From Candidatus Edwardsbacteria bacterium RifOxyA12_full_54_48 (GTDB taxonomy: Bacteria > Edwardsbacteria > AC1 > EtOH8), in contig MFFN01000004.1 of assembly GCA_001777915.1 (NCBI GenBank), forward strand, positions 351,632 through 415,631: a DNA stretch of 64,000 nt. The letters run 5' to 3'. Numbering within the stretch: position 1 is the stretch's first letter; each line of letters starts with the position of its first letter. The translations under genes were made by a program, and so were the position numbers. Under the pieces are notes generated by a model, which was given only the letters and a program-made list of their open reading frames with translations, did no database searches and had not been told where the DNA came from. Positions 7,894-17,354 of this stretch are shown in pieces.

Positions 7894-8733
7894 ATGAAAA
7901 CCTACGGTCTGATCTACAACCGGAACCGGCCCGGGGCCGAGCGCATTGTGCGGGAGCTGGCAGCCTGGCTCAAGGACCACGGCATAGCGGCCCTGGCCGA
8001 AAAGGGTTTTGATATCAGCCAGGCCGAGATGGCCGATGAGGCCCAGGTGGCCGCCCGCTGCGATATGATGCTGGTGCTGGGCGGCGACGGCACCCTGCTG
8101 AGGGCGGTAAGGCTGATGGGTGACGCCCAGAAGCCGGTGCTGGGCATCAACCTGGGGTCGCTGGGATTTTTGACCGAGATCTCACAGGACAATATCCAGC
8201 AGAGCATGGAACAGGTGATCCGGGGCCAGTATCAGATAGAGGAGCGGGCCATCATCAAGGCCCGATGCGGCGATGCGGATTTTTTTGCCCTGAACGACTT
8301 CGACATCCGGGTGCCCACCCGCCTGGTGGAGCTGTCGGTATCCATCGGCGATGAACTGGTCAGCCGCTATTTTGCCGACGGCATGCTGATCGCCACCCCC
8401 ACCGGCTCCACCGCCTACTCCCTGTCGGCCGGGGGGCCGATAGTGGAGCCCGACATGGATGCTTTCGTGCTTACCCCCATCTGCCCCCATACCCTGAGCC
8501 TGCGGCCCATGATAGTCTCCATGAAGAAGACCATCACGGTGGTGGTCCACGGCAAGAACGAGGAGGCGGTGCTGGTGGCCGACGGCCAGACCGTGGCCCG
8601 TTTGAAGGACGACCAAAAACTGACCATCACCAAGGCTGAAAGAAAAGCGCTTTTAGCAAGACCCGCGGCTTCTTCGTTCTACAATATCCTGAGGACCAAG
8701 TTAAAGTGGGGCGCCCGGGGCGAGAATTCCTGA
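7894..8733 (+). CDS. nadK: NAD kinase
   Basis: A 279-residue ATP-NAD kinase that phosphorylates NAD to NADP in the cytoplasm. The GGDGT motif lies at residues 63-67, followed by [13 protein letters not shown] and the [19 protein letters not shown] nucleotide-binding stretch. The usual Asn-Glu of the NE motif reads Asn-Asp here (FALNDF), a conservative change. Length is normal. It follows the nrnA group but is separated by a palindromic repeat. Confidence 0.95.
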   Translation: MKTYGLIYNRNRPGAERIVRELAAWLKDHGIAALAEKGFDISQAEMADEAQVAARCDMMLVLGGDGTLLRAVRLMGDAQKPVLGINLGSLGFLTEISQDNIQQSMEQVIRGQYQIEERAIIKARCGDADFFALNDFDIRVPTRLVELSVSIGDELVSRYFADGMLIATPTGSTAYSLSAGGPIVEPDMDAFVLTPICPHTLSLRPMIVSMKKTITVVVHGKNEEAVLVADGQTVARLKDDQKLTITKAERKALLARPAASSFYNILRTKLKWGARGENS

Positions 8734-8773
8734 AATTGGCGCTTCTTGACTGTTATCCGGGGCAAGTTATTAT

Positions 8774-8795
8774 CCCCTCCTTGAACAAGGAGGGG
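8774..8795. repeat. Palindromic intergenic repeat
   Basis: CCCCTCCTTG (8774-8783) and CAAGGAGGGG (8786-8795) form a hairpin in the gap between nadK and the following lipoprotein. It is a member of the family described at 7838. It could also act as a weak terminator but has no clear T run. Confidence 0.75.
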
Positions 8796-8825
8796 ACCAC
8801 ATAAATAGTTATAAGGATAAACGCG

Positions 8826-10718
8826 ATGAAAAAACTTATTAGCCTGGCTTTATTGGTAGTCGTGGCAACGGTTATTGTCCAGGGCTGCGGAAAAAAGAGC
8901 GACCCGGTGGCCCCGCCGCCGACCCCCCCCACTCCGCCGACGGTGATCGCCGTATATCCGCCGGCCAGCAGCACGGATAATTTCAGGAACAGCCTGATAT
9001 ATCTGACCTTCAGCGCCGACATGAAGCAGACCGAGACCCAGAACGCCCTGGCCATAACCGGCATGACCGGCCAGAAGACCTGGTGGAACCGGATACTGAT
9101 ATTCCGGCCGGATTCGCTTTATACCCCCGGTGATACCATTCTGATAACGGTGTCCACCATCGCCCAGAACACCGCCGGCACCGCCCTGGCCGCGGTCTAC
9201 ACTTCTTCATTTATCTGCGGGGCCAACGCTGACAGCCTTCGTCCCACGGTGGTCTCCACCAATCCGGCCGGCGGCCAGACCGGGGTCAGCGCCACAGCCA
9301 GCATTTCGGCGACCCTTTCCGAGAGGCTGGCCCCCTGGTCGGTCTCGGCTTTTTCCCTGACCGCCGTTACCGGCATCTTGGGCAATGCCGCCCTGCAGAG
9401 CGACTCCATAATAAACTTTTCCCCCTCTTCGCTTCTTTGCTATGACATGACCTTCACCGCCATACTCGACACCAGCGTCACCGACCTGTGCGGAAACCAT
9501 CTATCGCCCCAGTATTCCTGGACCTTCCGAACCATCGCCGACACCGTCAAGCCCAAGGTTTTGTCGCTTGACCCGGCCAATAACGATACTTTGACCTCGG
9601 TGAATAAGCCAATAATCGTCAGATTCTCCGAGGTGATGGATACCGCCTCGGCCCGGGCCGCCTTTTCCATCACTCCTTCCGTTTCCGGAAATTTCACCTG
9701 GAGCGGGGATTCCATCATGACCTTCGCCCCGGCCGAGACCCTGGCCTTTCGCCGCCAATTCCAGGTGGCCATCGGCTCCGCCGCCCAGGACCTGGCCGGA
9801 AATCCCCTGGCCTCGGCCTGGAATTCCAGCTTCACCACCGTCCGGGGGATCTACGTCTGCTGTAACACCTCCAATGAGATATATATGTTCCAGCAGAACG
9901 ACCTAAAGCCCGAGGGCTATCTGACGTTTTATTCCAAGGCCAGCCAGATAAGAATTTCCTCCGATGACAGCATGGCCTATGTCCTTACGCAAAGCGGGTT
10001 GGAATTCATCCAGCTCAAGAACCACAACAATCATTTTGCCACCGTCACCCTGCCGGCCACCTGTTACGGGCTGGCCCTGTCCCCCAACGGCAGCCGCCTG
10101 GCGGTGACCGACACCCTTAACAAATGGCTGTATCTGATCGACGCTGTCACGGCCCAAAAGACGGATTCGGTCCAGACCGGGGCCGCCTTCCCCAAGGGGG
10201 TCTGGTTCAACCAGGGCAGCAGCCAGATCTGCGTCCTGTGCTGGGGACAGGTGGAGATATTCAGCGTCAGCAATCTGCACACCGCCCCCTCCACTGTCGT
10301 CATTCCCAACAACGGCGAGGAGGCCGTCAGGGGGATCTCCGGCGATACGCTTTATGTCTCTTCCGGCACCGGGTTCACCGCCATCAAGATATCCGACAAC
10401 TCCGTGCCCTTCCAGATAACCGGCATCAGCAACCATCCCTTCGGACTGGCGGTCTCGCCGGATCAGGCTCATGTGGCCCTGGCCTGTTATGAGGAGCATG
10501 CGGTGAAGATATACACCACTTCCGGAGCCTACGTCACCACCGTTTCGGTCGGCACCGGGCCCAAGGGCCTGGCCTACAGCCCGGACGGGAAATATCTGTA
10601 TGTCTCCAACTCCGGCAGCAGCTCTATTTCGGTCATCAGCCGGAACGACAATACCTACACCGCCCAGACACCAAAGACCGTTGGCAGCGGGCCGTGGGGG
10701 ATCGCAGTCACGCCGTAA
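8826..10718 (+). CDS. Surface lipoprotein with three Ig-like domains and a beta-propeller
   Basis: A 630-residue lipoprotein. The signal peptide ends at VQGC with the modified Cys at residue 21, and a Pro-rich spacer (PPPTPPTPPT) follows. Three SbsA/Big_5 Ig-like domains can be seen at roughly 38-130, 143-236 and 243-337, each opening with a V..xPa.g.. strand and containing an FS..M or LSERL segment. The last 290 residues are YVTN/NHL-type propeller repeats (SPNGSRLAVTD, SPDQAHVALA, SPDGKYLYVSNSG). It is probably exposed at the cell surface for binding. It immediately precedes the four LVIVD-repeat genes, 26 bp from the first. Confidence 0.8.
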   Translation: MKKLISLALLVVVATVIVQGCGKKSDPVAPPPTPPTPPTVIAVYPPASSTDNFRNSLIYLTFSADMKQTETQNALAITGMTGQKTWWNRILIFRPDSLYTPGDTILITVSTIAQNTAGTALAAVYTSSFICGANADSLRPTVVSTNPAGGQTGVSATASISATLSERLAPWSVSAFSLTAVTGILGNAALQSDSIINFSPSSLLCYDMTFTAILDTSVTDLCGNHLSPQYSWTFRTIADTVKPKVLSLDPANNDTLTSVNKPIIVRFSEVMDTASARAAFSITPSVSGNFTWSGDSIMTFAPAETLAFRRQFQVAIGSAAQDLAGNPLASAWNSSFTTVRGIYVCCNTSNEIYMFQQNDLKPEGYLTFYSKASQIRISSDDSMAYVLTQSGLEFIQLKNHNNHFATVTLPATCYGLALSPNGSRLAVTDTLNKWLYLIDAVTAQKTDSVQTGAAFPKGVWFNQGSSQICVLCWGQVEIFSVSNLHTAPSTVVIPNNGEEAVRGISGDTLYVSSGTGFTAIKISDNSVPFQITGISNHPFGLAVSPDQAHVALACYEEHAVKIYTTSGAYVTTVSVGTGPKGLAYSPDGKYLYVSNSGSSSISVISRNDNTYTAQTPKTVGSGPWGIAVTP

Positions 10719-10744
10719 GATAAAATTCAATGACAAGGAGACCT

Positions 10745-12937
10745 ATGTCCAAGAAGATTCTTCTGGGCATGATCATTCTTTTTGCCGCCCTTTCAGCCCG
10801 GGCCAATGACAGCCTTAATGTGCGATCTGTCGGTAGTTGGCCGTTCTACCGCTGCTTGAGCGTAGCGCTGGATACTACCACCGCTCAGAAACTAGCCATT
10901 ATGGGCACCGGCGGGGGGCTTTTTATTGCCGACATAACCGATCCTTTGCGCCCAAACAAAATCGGCGAAATAAACCTGAACGGCTCCTATAGCTACATAA
11001 TCAAAACCAGGGATCATTATGCGTATTGCCTTTCAGATAGTTTAGGTCTTTTAATTGTAGACTATTCCAATCCATACTCACCCGTACTGGCCGGACATTG
11101 TGCCTATAAAGAAGGAAAGAATCAAGCATTGGCCATCAGCGGAAACTATGCTTTCATTTGCATAAACTATTATGGCATAAAAATAATAGACATCACGGAC
11201 CCAACCAAACCAGTTGATAAAAATTATTACCCCTGCAACGATTTTAATATAGATATTCTAATAAAAGACTCTTTAGCCTATTTTGCGACATATGAGTTCA
11301 AAGTATTGAATATCAGCGATCCTGAAAACCCCGTTCAAATCTGGAATGATGATACACAATCCGGGCAGTTTGCGATATCCGATACTTTTTTGTATCTCGG
11401 TAGTGGAAGTATATATACATACAACATTTCTGAACCAGCTAATCCGGTTAAGGGCGGATCGGGAGGTACGGCCTACTTCGGTTTTTCGATATATGACACT
11501 CTGATCTTCGGCGGAGGAACTGGATTCAATGAAGGATTTTACATAAACAGCCTTTCCGATCCCAACAGCCCCGTAACAATAGGGCAATGTTCAACCAATT
11601 ATTTCAGAGGGTTAGCCGCTTATAACGGCTATGCCTATGTGGCTGACGACAGCAAAGGCTTGAAGGTTGTTGATATCAGCGATCCCGCACACCCCGTGAT
11701 AGTCGGTCATTGCCCCACACCAAGAAACGAAGATAACGGCATACTTTACCAAAATAATTATATTTACCTTCCGGCAATGGAAGGTGGCTTAAGGATGATA
11801 GATGTCTCCGATCCTTCCTCGCCGATCGAAACCGGCTGCTCATTTTACCCCAACAGAGAGAATCAAGCCCTTGCTGTGGTTGTCAGAGATACCATCGCCT
11901 ATGTATCAGACCGATCGAACGGGCTGAGGGTGATAAATATTACCGACAAAGCCAATCCTGCCGAGATCTGTTCTCTTTCCTTAAAAGGATATACTTATGC
12001 AATGGCTGACAAGGATACACTTCTGTTTATAGCCTTATGGCCGGAGTTTTTTAGCGGGGATTCTTCCAGCATCAGGGTGATAAATATTGCCGATCCGAAA
12101 AATCCCAGCGACATAGGTCATGTTTGCTTGCCGCGTGATGCCATGGATATTACGATAAAAGATAATAGTATGTTCGTTTCAACATTTAATACCACCCTGT
12201 CAACCATTGATATATCCGATCCTGCCAATCCGGTGATAACCTACAGTAACGACACATTGGGGTTGGGTTGGAACCAATCTTTAAAAGACACTATTTTATA
12301 TTTGGCTAATGATAATAAAGGGTTAAGCATAATCAACGTTGCCGATCCCATAAACCCCGTAAAGATCTCCTCAGTTCCTCCTTTTAGCCGCACTACCGGA
12401 GTATTCGTTGATTCCGGCTTTGCTTACATGGTGGATGATACCCTGGGGCTTAAAGTGGTCAATATCACAGATCCTTCAAATCCTATTGTTACCGGCTATT
12501 ACCTTTTCGATTACGATCCAATTTATGCTGTTATTTTTTTCCCCTATGTTGATGTGACAGCCAAAAATAATAATATATTCATCACCCACCCGGCCAATAT
12601 TCTCCAAGCTTTGGAATACTACGGCCCGGAGGCCGGTGTTTCTTCAGATAATATTGATAACGAAAAGAGACCCCTTATCTTCCTGCTAAAAGACGCCTAC
12701 CCCAATCCGGCCCGGAGCAGGGCGACCATCAGCTATCAACTGCCGGCCAAATCTACGGTCAGCCTGAATGTATATAATGTAGCCGGACAGCTGGTCCAAT
12801 CAACAGATATGGGCGCCCAGCAGCCGGGATATTATAATATTCCCTTTAAGACCGACAAACTTTCCTCCGGGGTATATTTTTATAAGCTGACGGCCGGAAG
12901 CAACAGCCGGACCAGGAAACTGGTGATTTTAAAATAA
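10745..12937 (+). CDS. LVIVD-repeat secreted protein with T9SS sorting domain (paralog 1)
   Basis: A 730-residue protein with signal peptide (cleavage near ARA-ND) and about 13 LVIVD repeats of the form GLKVVDISDPAHPVIVG, a beta-propeller-type family, followed by a type A T9SS C-terminal domain that opens at DAYPNPARS and ends KLVILK. Such tails direct export through the type IX system and surface attachment. Start at 10745 rather than 10730, because AAGGAG lies just before 10745. It is first of four tandem paralogs sharing the DSLNVR.VGSWP opening. Ligand or function is unknown. The T9SS machinery itself is not in this window. Confidence 0.85.
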   Translation: MSKKILLGMIILFAALSARANDSLNVRSVGSWPFYRCLSVALDTTTAQKLAIMGTGGGLFIADITDPLRPNKIGEINLNGSYSYIIKTRDHYAYCLSDSLGLLIVDYSNPYSPVLAGHCAYKEGKNQALAISGNYAFICINYYGIKIIDITDPTKPVDKNYYPCNDFNIDILIKDSLAYFATYEFKVLNISDPENPVQIWNDDTQSGQFAISDTFLYLGSGSIYTYNISEPANPVKGGSGGTAYFGFSIYDTLIFGGGTGFNEGFYINSLSDPNSPVTIGQCSTNYFRGLAAYNGYAYVADDSKGLKVVDISDPAHPVIVGHCPTPRNEDNGILYQNNYIYLPAMEGGLRMIDVSDPSSPIETGCSFYPNRENQALAVVVRDTIAYVSDRSNGLRVINITDKANPAEICSLSLKGYTYAMADKDTLLFIALWPEFFSGDSSSIRVINIADPKNPSDIGHVCLPRDAMDITIKDNSMFVSTFNTTLSTIDISDPANPVITYSNDTLGLGWNQSLKDTILYLANDNKGLSIINVADPINPVKISSVPPFSRTTGVFVDSGFAYMVDDTLGLKVVNITDPSNPIVTGYYLFDYDPIYAVIFFPYVDVTAKNNNIFITHPANILQALEYYGPEAGVSSDNIDNEKRPLIFLLKDAYPNPARSRATISYQLPAKSTVSLNVYNVAGQLVQSTDMGAQQPGYYNIPFKTDKLSSGVYFYKLTAGSNSRTRKLVILK

Positions 12938-12946
12938 GGATAAGCT

Positions 12947-15157
12947 ATGTTTAAAAAGATATATCTACTTTTGCTCCTTGGATTGGCCGTCTCTTCTGTC
13001 GCACATGCCGCCGACAGTCTTAACGTACGGACCGTTGGCAGCTGGCCGTTTGGCTATACATACTCTGCGGCCACCTGCAGTATAGGCGGCCACCATATTG
13101 CAATAGTCGATAACGACGGCGGCATTATGACTGTTAACATTGACACCCCAACTAATCCATACTGGCTGGGCGAAGCAAGGATAACTGGCCAAAGAACAAC
13201 CGACCTATTGGGCCATCACCGAAAGGCAAGAATATATGGAAATCACGCTTTTCTAGCTTTAGCCGAACTTGGTCTATGTATTATTGATATCAGCGATCCT
13301 GCAAACCCAAACATCTGCAATCAAATGTCGACGCCGGGTTATATCGTTGATATCGCTGTGCGTGGAAGCTACGCATATGCAGCCGACGATTCCTTTGGCC
13401 TTCGTGTCGTGGACGTATCTGATCCTTTCAACCCCGATACAGTAGCATTGGTGCCATCAACGGAAGGGTGCTATAGCCTGGCCATAAATGACACCTTGCT
13501 ATATATAATCAAACAAAACTGGCCAGATTTCATTCCAACAGTCCTGTCCTTTAATATTACCACGCCCAATAATCCAATATTTATTGATAGCCTGCAGTAT
13601 TTATGCGGTGGTTCTTTGGCAATCAAAGACACCTTGCTCCTCACTGGCGCGATGGATGTTTTGAATATAAGCAACCCAGCAGATATTTTTCTTATTACTT
13701 CCTTTATGCTTTCCGGCAACGGAGAAATAGCCATTCACGATACCCTAGCCTTTTGCCCCAATGTGGGCGGATTTGCTGGTTTATATATTACTTCCTTTTC
13801 CGATCCGGCCAACCCCTACATTATTACTTCTTATGATACTCCTGGTTATACTCGTGATATTTATTCTGATAACAATCTATTATACGTGTCGGACGACATA
13901 GGTGGGCTAAGGGTCATTGATATATCTTCACCTAACACTCCCATTGAAATAGGCGCTTTTAATTCGCCATCACCCGTATATGGCAATAACGTTATGTTGG
14001 CAAAGGATGACATACTTTACTACCCTACCGGTGATTTATATTCACTGGATGTTTCCGATCCCGCGGAGCCACACACCACCAAATGGGGAAAAGCTTTGGG
14101 TAATGCCCACGCCGTCGCTTTAAAAGATTCAATTATATTAACCATTGATGATGCATATGGATTTAAAGCAATGCAGGATGTTGGAAACAAATATTTATCG
14201 GTTGTTGACTCACTCCCCATGTCCAGTAGTAATTGTTGGGATATTTATTGTATGGATACCTTAGCTTTGGTTGCTTCTTCAGAAAGCCTTTTCGTAATCA
14301 ATGTATCAGACGCTGGAAACATTCATATAATTGGCCAGTGTGGCATACCGAACGCAACCTCTTATGCTGCGGCAGTTACCGCAACCAGCCAATATGCCTA
14401 TGTGGCTGCAGGCACCTCAGGTTTTTATATTGTGGATCTCTCAAATTTAACAAACCCAGAGATAGTTGACACTATCAATATTGGTATGGTCTGGGACCTA
14501 ACCATCGATAAAGATATTTTATGCTTGGCTAACGATTTAAATGGATTATTGCTGATGAATATAGACATACCCGACAGCCCCAAGGTGTTAAGCGTCTTTG
14601 ATACATCAGGAAAAGCTATGGCTATTACCGTGGATTCACTTTTTGCATATTTGGCCGATGACTCGGCCGGATTGAGGATCATTGACATCAGCGAACCTAC
14701 CAATCCGTTTGAAACAGGTTACTATGCAATGGAAACCGTCTCCTTTCCTTTAAACAATAGGGCTGTTGGCGTGGCAGTTGGAAATGGTAATATCTTCGTA
14801 TCGCACTATGCCGCTGGTTTAAAAGTTTACCAATACTATGGCCCGGACGCAGGGATCTCAACCGATGATCATGACAAAGACATAAACAGGCCCCTCACCT
14901 TCCTGCTGAAAGACGCCTACCCCAACCCTGTTCGGAGCAAGGCCACCATCAGCTATCAACTGCCAGCCAAGGCCGAGGTCAAATTGAACCTTTACAATAT
15001 AACCGGACAGCTGGTCCGATCAACAGATCTGGGCACACAGCCGCCGGGATATTACAATGTGCCTTTGAAGACTGACAAATTATCTTCGGGCGTTTATTTT
15101 TACAAGCTGACGGCCGGAAATGACAGCCAGACCAGGAAACTGGTGATTTTAAAATAA
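12947..15157 (+). CDS. LVIVD-repeat secreted protein with T9SS sorting domain (paralog 2)
   Basis: A 736-residue paralog beginning 9 bp after the previous stop. Signal peptide ends near AHA-AD, followed by the family opening DSLNVRTVGSWPF. About 12 LVIVD-type repeats can be counted (for example VSDPFNPDTVA, ISEPTNPFETG). The sorting domain runs from DAYPNPVRSK to KLVILK. The DNA from the end of paralog 1 through its start (AAATAAGGATA.GCTATG then TTTAAAAAG) is almost repeated before paralog 3, marking the duplication unit. In the tail this gene shares a distinct sequence variant with paralog 4. Confidence 0.85.
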   Translation: MFKKIYLLLLLGLAVSSVAHAADSLNVRTVGSWPFGYTYSAATCSIGGHHIAIVDNDGGIMTVNIDTPTNPYWLGEARITGQRTTDLLGHHRKARIYGNHAFLALAELGLCIIDISDPANPNICNQMSTPGYIVDIAVRGSYAYAADDSFGLRVVDVSDPFNPDTVALVPSTEGCYSLAINDTLLYIIKQNWPDFIPTVLSFNITTPNNPIFIDSLQYLCGGSLAIKDTLLLTGAMDVLNISNPADIFLITSFMLSGNGEIAIHDTLAFCPNVGGFAGLYITSFSDPANPYIITSYDTPGYTRDIYSDNNLLYVSDDIGGLRVIDISSPNTPIEIGAFNSPSPVYGNNVMLAKDDILYYPTGDLYSLDVSDPAEPHTTKWGKALGNAHAVALKDSIILTIDDAYGFKAMQDVGNKYLSVVDSLPMSSSNCWDIYCMDTLALVASSESLFVINVSDAGNIHIIGQCGIPNATSYAAAVTATSQYAYVAAGTSGFYIVDLSNLTNPEIVDTINIGMVWDLTIDKDILCLANDLNGLLLMNIDIPDSPKVLSVFDTSGKAMAITVDSLFAYLADDSAGLRIIDISEPTNPFETGYYAMETVSFPLNNRAVGVAVGNGNIFVSHYAAGLKVYQYYGPDAGISTDDHDKDINRPLTFLLKDAYPNPVRSKATISYQLPAKAEVKLNLYNITGQLVRSTDLGTQPPGYYNVPLKTDKLSSGVYFYKLTAGNDSQTRKLVILK

Positions 15158-15166
15158 GGATACGCT

Positions 15167-17338
15167 ATGTTTAAAAAGATATATCTATCTTTCCTACTGG
15201 TCGCATCCTTTTCGGGCCTGGCCTATGCCTCGGCCGACAGCTTAAGGATGCGGACCGTCAGTTCATGGCCGTACAGCATTAACGCCGCAACTGCGGCGGC
15301 GACCATCAATGGTCATGATTACCTGCTGGCCGGCATGGGCGGCGGCATATTCATTTTCAACATCGATTCTCTGGACGCACCATATAAGGTATCCGAGGCC
15401 GCCACGCAAGCCAGTTATATAAAAGACATCGCCGTAGCCGGAGATTATGCATACCTGGCAGCGTCAGATTGCGGTTTATGGATTTTGGATATCAGCGACC
15501 CATTAAATCCCTACGTGACCGGCAATGTCGATCTTCCTGGTTATGCGGTTCAGGTCAGAATAAATAACAACCACGCTTTTGTCGCTTCCTGTTTTTCCGG
15601 CGTCCGAATCGCAAACATATCCGATCCCTACAATCCTTACGAAGCTGGCTATCTTGACAATGGTGACTATTTTTACGGCTTAGATGTCAACGATACCCTG
15701 CTTTACACCGCAGGAATGACAAACGGATTAAAGATTTACAACATATCTTCTCCTGCCATGCCAGTTGAAATAGGATACAATGACAGCACCAGCGATCTTC
15801 GCTGTGTTTATTATAAAGGGGGCTATCTTTATGGCGGCAATACTGCGGAAACGGTAATATTTGATGTGTCTGACCCGACAAATCCGGTTATTACCGGCAC
15901 TGGCGGCTATGGCGCTTATAGAATGGCCATCTTGGACACTATTATTTATGGGACTATCAATAGTTACTTTTATTCCACGATCAACATCAGTGATCCTTCC
16001 TCCCCAGTTCTGGTTGAAACCAATCCCACCGATTGGTTCGCTACATTTGTAACAATATTTAAGAACCGATTGATTGTCACCACCGAAAAATATTTTTCCC
16101 TTCAGGATATCACCGATCCAGTAAACCCCGTAGAAACCTATCGCTTTGACTGCCCTGTTATCTACGGTACAGGCGCAGTCAAAGACAGCTTTGCTTACAT
16201 GCCTTCGGATTACATTCATATCATCAAAACAACAGAAACCCAGTACCTCCAAGAAGTGAGTTCTGTTAAAAGTATTGCCAGCGGTTTTTCCAGTATTTGT
16301 ATAAAAGATTCCTTAGCATACTTGCCTGATTTCATTTATGGCTTGCAGGTGATCAACATAGCCGATCCCTATAATCCTATCGTTCTGGATTCGGTATATT
16401 GCGCGGGTTTTTGCAATTATGTAGCGATAACGGATTCTTTTGCTCTTTTAACACAATATAACAATATTAAGGTGATCAATGTCTCCGACCCTTCCAACAT
16501 ATTTGTTGTTGACTCGTTTATAACAAACGACATAGCCTATAACATATGTATTGACGGTTCGCTGGCCTATCTGGCAAATAGCGGTTATGGGTTGCGCATT
16601 TACGATATTACCAATCTTCCCGCCATAACAGAGATAGGTTATTATGACACCCCCGGGACGGCTCTTTATGTGGCTGTCCAGAATGGAATGGCTTATGTGG
16701 CCGACGGAGACAGCGGTATGCGCATAATAAACGTCTCCGAATCAACAACCCCTGTCGAGCTGGGACACTTTGTGATACCGAACCCGGAAGATATGTTCTA
16801 CGGCGCCAACTCGCTGGCCGTCAAAGACAGCCTGGTCTATATCTCCTATGATACCTTGGGGGTCAGGGTCGTCAACGTTTCAGATCCCGCCAATCCTACG
16901 GAATCAGGCTATTATAAAAAGATCCCCTGGAGTTCTTATAACTTTGGATGCAGCGCCAACGGTCTGACTTTGGCCGACAATAAGGTTTACGTCTCTTACT
17001 ACCAATACGGCCTGCAGGTGTTCGAATACACCAGCCCCAGCGGGGTGACAAACAATAAGAACGAGAGCAGGATATCTTCATTTCTGTTGAAAGAAGCCTA
17101 CCCCAACCCAGCCAGAGGAAAGGCCACCATCAGCTATCAACTGCCGGCCAAATCTACGGTCAGCCTGAATGTATATAATGTGGCAGGACGGTTGGTCCAA
17201 TCAGTGAATATGGGAACCCAACTGCCGGGATATTACAATATTCCATTGAAGACCGACAAACTTTCCTCCGGGGTATATTTTTATAAGCTGACCGCCGGAA
17301 GCAACAGCCAGACCAAGAAACTGGTGATTTTAAAATAA
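15167..17338 (+). CDS. LVIVD-repeat secreted protein with T9SS sorting domain (paralog 3)
   Basis: A 723-residue paralog, 9 bp after paralog 2. It carries a signal peptide (AYA-SAD), the opening DSLRMRTVSSWPY, about 13 LVIVD repeats and the sorting domain from EAYPNPARGK to KLVILK. Its repeat region differs substantially from its neighbours, while parts of the tail are identical at DNA level to paralogs 1 and 4 for more than 50 bp. This suggests exchange between tails with free divergence of the exposed part. Confidence 0.85.
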   Translation: MFKKIYLSFLLVASFSGLAYASADSLRMRTVSSWPYSINAATAAATINGHDYLLAGMGGGIFIFNIDSLDAPYKVSEAATQASYIKDIAVAGDYAYLAASDCGLWILDISDPLNPYVTGNVDLPGYAVQVRINNNHAFVASCFSGVRIANISDPYNPYEAGYLDNGDYFYGLDVNDTLLYTAGMTNGLKIYNISSPAMPVEIGYNDSTSDLRCVYYKGGYLYGGNTAETVIFDVSDPTNPVITGTGGYGAYRMAILDTIIYGTINSYFYSTINISDPSSPVLVETNPTDWFATFVTIFKNRLIVTTEKYFSLQDITDPVNPVETYRFDCPVIYGTGAVKDSFAYMPSDYIHIIKTTETQYLQEVSSVKSIASGFSSICIKDSLAYLPDFIYGLQVINIADPYNPIVLDSVYCAGFCNYVAITDSFALLTQYNNIKVINVSDPSNIFVVDSFITNDIAYNICIDGSLAYLANSGYGLRIYDITNLPAITEIGYYDTPGTALYVAVQNGMAYVADGDSGMRIINVSESTTPVELGHFVIPNPEDMFYGANSLAVKDSLVYISYDTLGVRVVNVSDPANPTESGYYKKIPWSSYNFGCSANGLTLADNKVYVSYYQYGLQVFEYTSPSGVTNNKNESRISSFLLKEAYPNPARGKATISYQLPAKSTVSLNVYNVAGRLVQSVNMGTQLPGYYNIPLKTDKLSSGVYFYKLTAGSNSQTKKLVILK

Positions 17339-17354
17339 TTACTTAAGGGAGCTT